A DNA stretch of 9,539 nt from JBFEYJ01 sp041546305. Its GTDB lineage: Bacteria > Pseudomonadota > Gammaproteobacteria > Thiohalomonadales > Thiohalomonadaceae. Shown here one piece after another: positions 6,343 to 9,539 of this stretch. The position numbers and the translations under genes were made by a program. Where the stretch lies: positions 1 to 9,539 of the forward strand of contig JBFEWO010000108.1 of assembly GCA_041546305.1 (NCBI GenBank), in the 5' to 3' direction. The notes beneath the pieces are model-generated. The model was not told the DNA's origin. It saw only the letters and a program-made list of their open reading frames with translations, and did not search any database. Position 1 is the first letter of the stretch, and every line of letters starts with the position of its first letter.

Positions 6343-7147
6343 ACAGCGAGTGATCACCGCATCCTTGCTGGCACCGCTGGCGTTGTGGGGGATCTGGGTT
6401 CTGCCTACATATGCCTTTGCCCTTGTCATCGGTGTTGTTTTTGCAATGGCGGGCGGGGAATGGTCGCGTCTTTGTGGCCTGCGCAGAGTATTCTCGCGCG
6501 CGTCCTATGTGGCACTGCTGATCTCGGCCATGGCCGGGGGATACACATTGTTGTCCCTGGAGAACTGGCCCCAGGCGATTCTCATCATTTCCCTGATGTG
6601 GTGGACAGTCGCACTGATGATGGTGCTGAGCTACCCACAGAGCCTTGGTCTGTGGCGAGGCTCGATGGTGGCTCGCGGTGTAGCCGGAATACTGGTTTTG
6701 ATACCTTCCTGGGTGGCGCTGGTTATGCTTCACCACCACTTTGGTCCTGGCTATGTAATCTTATTGATGCTCGTGATCTGGGGTGCCGATACGGGAGCCT
6801 ATTTTGCCGGCCGTGCTTTTGGGCGACACAAGCTTGCACCGCGTGTCAGCCCCGGAAAGACCTGGGAAGGGGTGGTCGGTGGCGCCGTCCTGGCACTGCT
6901 TGTCGCTCTGCTGGCGACCTACTGGCTGGAGCCTATTGGTGGATATTTTCCTTTCCTTGTCCTGATTTTCCTCACGGTCATGATCTCCATCCTTGGGGAT
7001 TTGGTGGAAAGCCTGTTCAAGCGTGTGGCCGATCTGAAAGATAGTGGCGGTTTGCTGCCGGGACATGGTGGGGTGCTGGACCGCATCGACAGCATGACAG
7101 CGGCTGCACCGCTGTTTGTTTTGGGGTTGCTATGGCTGGCTCGATGA
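6320..7147 (+). CDS. cdsA: Phosphatidate cytidylyltransferase (CDP-diglyceride synthase)
   Basis: Makes CDP-diacylglycerol from phosphatidic acid and CTP, the branch point of phospholipid synthesis; integral to the inner membrane. From TTG 6320 the product is 275 aa (family about 265-285). It has some seven or eight hydrophobic segments, starting at about 11-45, and the family signature near the C-terminus: S231-LFKR, then K240 D241, then PGHGG (247-251) and DRID (254-257), the acidic residues being those that hold the metal and CTP. WGADTGAYFAGR (154-165) and LAPRVSPGKTWEG (172-184) are further conserved blocks. The frame stays open far upstream (to 6122) inside uppS, but that part has no family similarity and is a shadow of uppS. 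TTG is chosen because GGAG lies 6 nt upstream and the resulting VLKQRVITA matches the usual N-terminus. The stop overlaps the start of dxr. Confidence 0.95.
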   Translation: MSKPSVLKQRVITASLLAPLALWGIWVLPTYAFALVIGVVFAMAGGEWSRLCGLRRVFSRASYVALLISAMAGGYTLLSLENWPQAILIISLMWWTVALMMVLSYPQSLGLWRGSMVARGVAGILVLIPSWVALVMLHHHFGPGYVILLMLVIWGADTGAYFAGRAFGRHKLAPRVSPGKTWEGVVGGAVLALLVALLATYWLEPIGGYFPFLVLIFLTVMISILGDLVESLFKRVADLKDSGGLLPGHGGVLDRIDSMTAAAPLFVLGLLWLAR

Positions 7148-8334
7148 AGGGGATCACCGTTCTGGGGGCTACCGGCTCCATCGGGGTGAGTACCCTGGAT
7201 GTACTGGCACGTCATCCACAGCGTTACCGTGTGGTGGCACTGACAGCCAATAGCCATGTTGAACGAATGCTGGAGCAGTGCCTAGTCCACCGTCCGGATT
7301 ATGCTGTGATGGTCGACGAAGCGGCGGCAGAGCGCCTTGCTTCGGAGTTGAGCAAGGCAGGAGCCACTACTGTGGTATTAAGTGGGGCGACTGCACTGGA
7401 GCAGGTCGCCTCCCTTGCCGAGGTGGATTATGTGATGGCCGCCATCGTCGGTGCCGCAGGCCTGCCTCCGACACTAGCAGCAGCCCGCCACGGCAAACGC
7501 ATTTTGCTGGCCAACAAGGAAGCGCTGGTGATGTCCGGGCACCTGTTCATGGATGAGGTAAGGCGGCATGGCGCTGAACTGTTACCCATCGATAGCGAAC
7601 ACAACGCTATCTTCCAGTGCATGCCACCCCACTTCGAGCAGGGACTGGAGGCCGCCGGTGTGCGCCGCATTCTGTTAACCGCATCGGGTGGGCCATTCCG
7701 TACTACACCCCTTCCTGAACTGGAAAATGTGACCCCCGAACAGGCTGTGGCTCATCCAAACTGGTCGATGGGGCGCAAGATCTCGGTCGACTCGGCGACG
7801 ATGATGAACAAAGGGCTGGAGGTTATCGAGGCCTGTTGGCTGTTCAATACCAGCACCGCTAATATCCAGGTGGTACTGCACCCACAGAGCGTGATCCATT
7901 CCATGGTGGAATATACGGACGGTTCGGTGCTTGCTCAGCTCGGCAACCCAGATATGCGGACCCCCATTGCCCATGCCCTGGCATGGCCAGAGCGCATCGA
8001 GTCGGGGGTTGGCAGTCTTGATATGTTTGCAGTCGCTCACCTGGATTTCGAGGCTCCTGACCATAACCGTTTCCCCTGTCTTCGTCTGGCGATCGAGGCG
8101 ATGGAGGCGGGTGGGACGGCGCCGACCATCCTCAATGCCGCCAACGAGGTGGCAGTGGATGCCTTCCTCACTGGCCACATCGGTTTCACGGCCATCGCTC
8201 GCGTGATTGAGCAGACCCTCGAGAAGCTGAGTGTGCGAGAGGCTGATACGTTGACCACTATTTTTGAAGATGATGCCGTTGCCAGGGAGGTAGCCCTCCA
8301 TCTTATCCACCCAACCATGACGGGAGTGCGTTAA
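7132..8334 (+). CDS. dxr: 1-deoxy-D-xylulose 5-phosphate reductoisomerase
   Basis: Rearranges and reduces DXP to 2-C-methyl-D-erythritol 4-phosphate with NADPH, the first committed step of the MEP isoprenoid pathway, which supplies the isopentenyl diphosphate that UppS uses. The product is 400 aa (E. coli 398). Residues 12-18 (GATGSIG) form the NADPH loop. D154 and E156 in the DSEHNAIFQ block, with E230 in MMNKGLE, are the metal ligands. The flexible active-site loop block HPNWSMGRKISVDSA (208-222) and HPQSVIHSMV (250-259) are intact. Two starts are possible: ATG 7132, with GGGG 5 nt upstream, and ATG 7144, four codons later, which matches the E. coli N-terminus (MKxxTxLG) and overlaps the cdsA stop as ATGA but has no good ribosome site. 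I kept 7132. Its stop overlaps the rseP start by one base. Confidence 0.97.
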   Translation: MAGSMKGITVLGATGSIGVSTLDVLARHPQRYRVVALTANSHVERMLEQCLVHRPDYAVMVDEAAAERLASELSKAGATTVVLSGATALEQVASLAEVDYVMAAIVGAAGLPPTLAAARHGKRILLANKEALVMSGHLFMDEVRRHGAELLPIDSEHNAIFQCMPPHFEQGLEAAGVRRILLTASGGPFRTTPLPELENVTPEQAVAHPNWSMGRKISVDSATMMNKGLEVIEACWLFNTSTANIQVVLHPQSVIHSMVEYTDGSVLAQLGNPDMRTPIAHALAWPERIESGVGSLDMFAVAHLDFEAPDHNRFPCLRLAIEAMEAGGTAPTILNAANEVAVDAFLTGHIGFTAIARVIEQTLEKLSVREADTLTTIFEDDAVAREVALHLIHPTMTGVR

Positions 8335-9539
8335 TGATCGATGTCCTGTCAACAATTCTTGCGCTGGTCGTTGCCCTCGGTATTCTGGTAGCAGTGCATG
8401 AGCTTGGGCATTTTCTCGTAGCCCGTTGGATGGGCGTCAAGGTGCTGCGTTTTTCCATCGGCTTCGGGCGCCCGCTTTGGCAAAAGCGTTTTGGTGTTGA
8501 TCAGACTGAATACACCATCGCCGCTATCCCGTTGGGTGGCTATGTCAAAATGCTCGATGAGCGAGAAGGGGATGTTGACGCCGCCGAGTTGCACCGTGCC
8601 TTTAATCGCCAACCTGTCGCCCGGCGCAGTGCAATTGTCATTGCCGGCCCGCTGTTCAATTTTGTTTTTGCGATTTTTGCTTATTGGTGGATGTTTGTTC
8701 TTGGGATTAGCGGTATTAAACCGTTACTCGGTGATATTGAGCCCGGAACGATCGCCTATGCCTCGGGCTTGAATCGTGGCCAGGAAATTACCGCTGTCAA
8801 TGGTGAGAAGACGCCGACCTGGCAGGCTGTCGTGGAAACAGTCATGCCCAAATTGATGTTGGGTCTGCCGGTGCAGCTAACCGTTTATGACGGTGGTCTG
8901 GTCAGGGAGATGACCTTGATGACGGAGGCTCTGGACGCAGGGGAGCGTCCGGAAGAGTTGCTGAAAAAGGTGGGGCTGCAACCCTATCGTCCCCCCATCG
9001 AACCGGTTATCGATAAGGTACTCTCCGGTTCGGTGGCCGAGCAGGCAGGATTGCGTTCCGGTGACCGGGTGATAGAGGCTGCCGGGCAGCCGATCCGCGA
9101 CTGGCAGGAGATGGTGGCTGTCGTTTCTGAACACCCCGGCAAACCGATGTCCATGATAGTCGCGCGCGGCGGCAAGGTGTTCGATATCGAAGTGACACCT
9201 GAACCGGTAGAGAGCAGTCATGGGCAGGTAGGTCGGATCGGTGCTTCGGTAAAGGTCGATGAGTCGCTCTTTCGTTCAATGCAGGCGCGGCACGAATACG
9301 CTCCTCTGCCTGCGCTGGCCGCTGCCTGGGACAAAACCTGGGACATCAGTGGCCTGACCCTCAAGATGATCGGCGAGATGCTGTTGGGGAGGGCATCGGT
9401 TGAGAATCTCAGTGGTCCTATCGGCATTGCCCAGTACTCCAAGGCCTCGGCAGGAGAGGGATTCAGCCAGTTCCTGAAGTTTCTTGGTCTGATCAGTGTG
9501 AGTCTTGGGATATTGAACCTGTTACCCATTCCTGTGCTC
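8334..9539 (+). CDS. rseP: RseP site-2 family intramembrane zinc metalloprotease (partial, runs off right edge)
   Basis: RseP cuts the anti-sigma factor RseA within the membrane after DegS, releasing sigma-E in envelope stress, and also removes remnant signal peptides; it sits in the inner membrane. The window holds 402 codons of about 450. The first membrane segment carries the zinc motif HELGH (H22, E23, H26, same numbering as E. coli). A second hydrophobic segment lies at about 97-117. Two PDZ domains follow (roughly 120-215 and 220-305, the second with SVAEQAGLRSGDRVI), then SGPIGIA (from S360) and the third membrane segment ending LLPIPVL. The expected next residues, DGG with the third zinc ligand, are just beyond the window. 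ATG 8334 overlaps the dxr stop (TAATG), with GGGAG 7 nt upstream. The usual next genes would be bamA, skp and lpxD, outside the window. Confidence 0.97.
   Translation, partial: MIDVLSTILALVVALGILVAVHELGHFLVARWMGVKVLRFSIGFGRPLWQKRFGVDQTEYTIAAIPLGGYVKMLDEREGDVDAAELHRAFNRQPVARRSAIVIAGPLFNFVFAIFAYWWMFVLGISGIKPLLGDIEPGTIAYASGLNRGQEITAVNGEKTPTWQAVVETVMPKLMLGLPVQLTVYDGGLVREMTLMTEALDAGERPEELLKKVGLQPYRPPIEPVIDKVLSGSVAEQAGLRSGDRVIEAAGQPIRDWQEMVAVVSEHPGKPMSMIVARGGKVFDIEVTPEPVESSHGQVGRIGASVKVDESLFRSMQARHEYAPLPALAAAWDKTWDISGLTLKMIGEMLLGRASVENLSGPIGIAQYSKASAGEGFSQFLKFLGLISVSLGILNLLPIPVL

Noticed and set aside
7591..7611. Perfect 7-bp inverted repeat (GATAGCG/CGCTATC) in dxr
   Set aside because: It encodes the conserved metal-binding block DSEHNAI, so the bases are constrained by the protein; with no T-run or context it is probably coincidence.
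7675..8355. Open frame of 226 codons on the minus strand opposite dxr
   Set aside because: Antisense to a complete dxr with intact active-site motifs; no domain recognised.

Overview
The window is a stretch of conserved chromosomal housekeeping genes from a gammaproteobacterium. The evidence is the gene order glnD-map, divergent from rpsB-tsf-pyrH-frr-uppS-cdsA-dxr-rseP, together with clear similarity of every product to its Escherichia coli counterpart. The genes are fairly GC-rich, and several proteins differ in length from the enteric versions (EF-Ts 293 aa, S2 251 aa), so I read it as a non-enteric lineage. A sulfur-oxidiser or purple-sulfur type is possible but is only a guess. I saw no mobile element, CRISPR array, tRNA, rRNA or sign of gene transfer.

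Layout. On the minus strand, map (2189-1422) is followed directly by glnD (from 1421, running off the left edge), with the map stop codon touching the glnD start. A 273-bp divergent gap (2190-2462) carries a good rpsB promoter (extended -10 and GC-rich discriminator) and a roughly 155-nt leader with predicted hairpins; this is where S2 autoregulation is expected. On the plus strand rpsB and tsf are separated by 117 bp containing a textbook hairpin plus T-run. tsf-pyrH-frr are packed with gaps or overlaps of a few bases. An 11-bp perfect hairpin lies between frr and uppS. After it, uppS-cdsA-dxr-rseP overlap one another at each junction, and rseP runs off the right edge one codon before its expected LDG motif.

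Function. The right-hand cluster joins translation (S2, EF-Ts, ribosome recycling factor), pyrimidine nucleotide supply (UMP kinase) and envelope building (undecaprenyl diphosphate synthase, CDP-diglyceride synthase, DXP reductoisomerase for isoprenoid precursors, and the RseP site-2 protease of the envelope stress response). Map removes N-terminal Met from new proteins, and GlnD is the nitrogen-status sensor that uridylylates PII.

I found no previously undescribed system. The points worth a second look are small: the structured rpsB leader and its possible alternative pairing next to the ribosome binding site, the two intra-cluster hairpins, a TTG start for cdsA inside uppS, and the in-frame abutting map/glnD junction.
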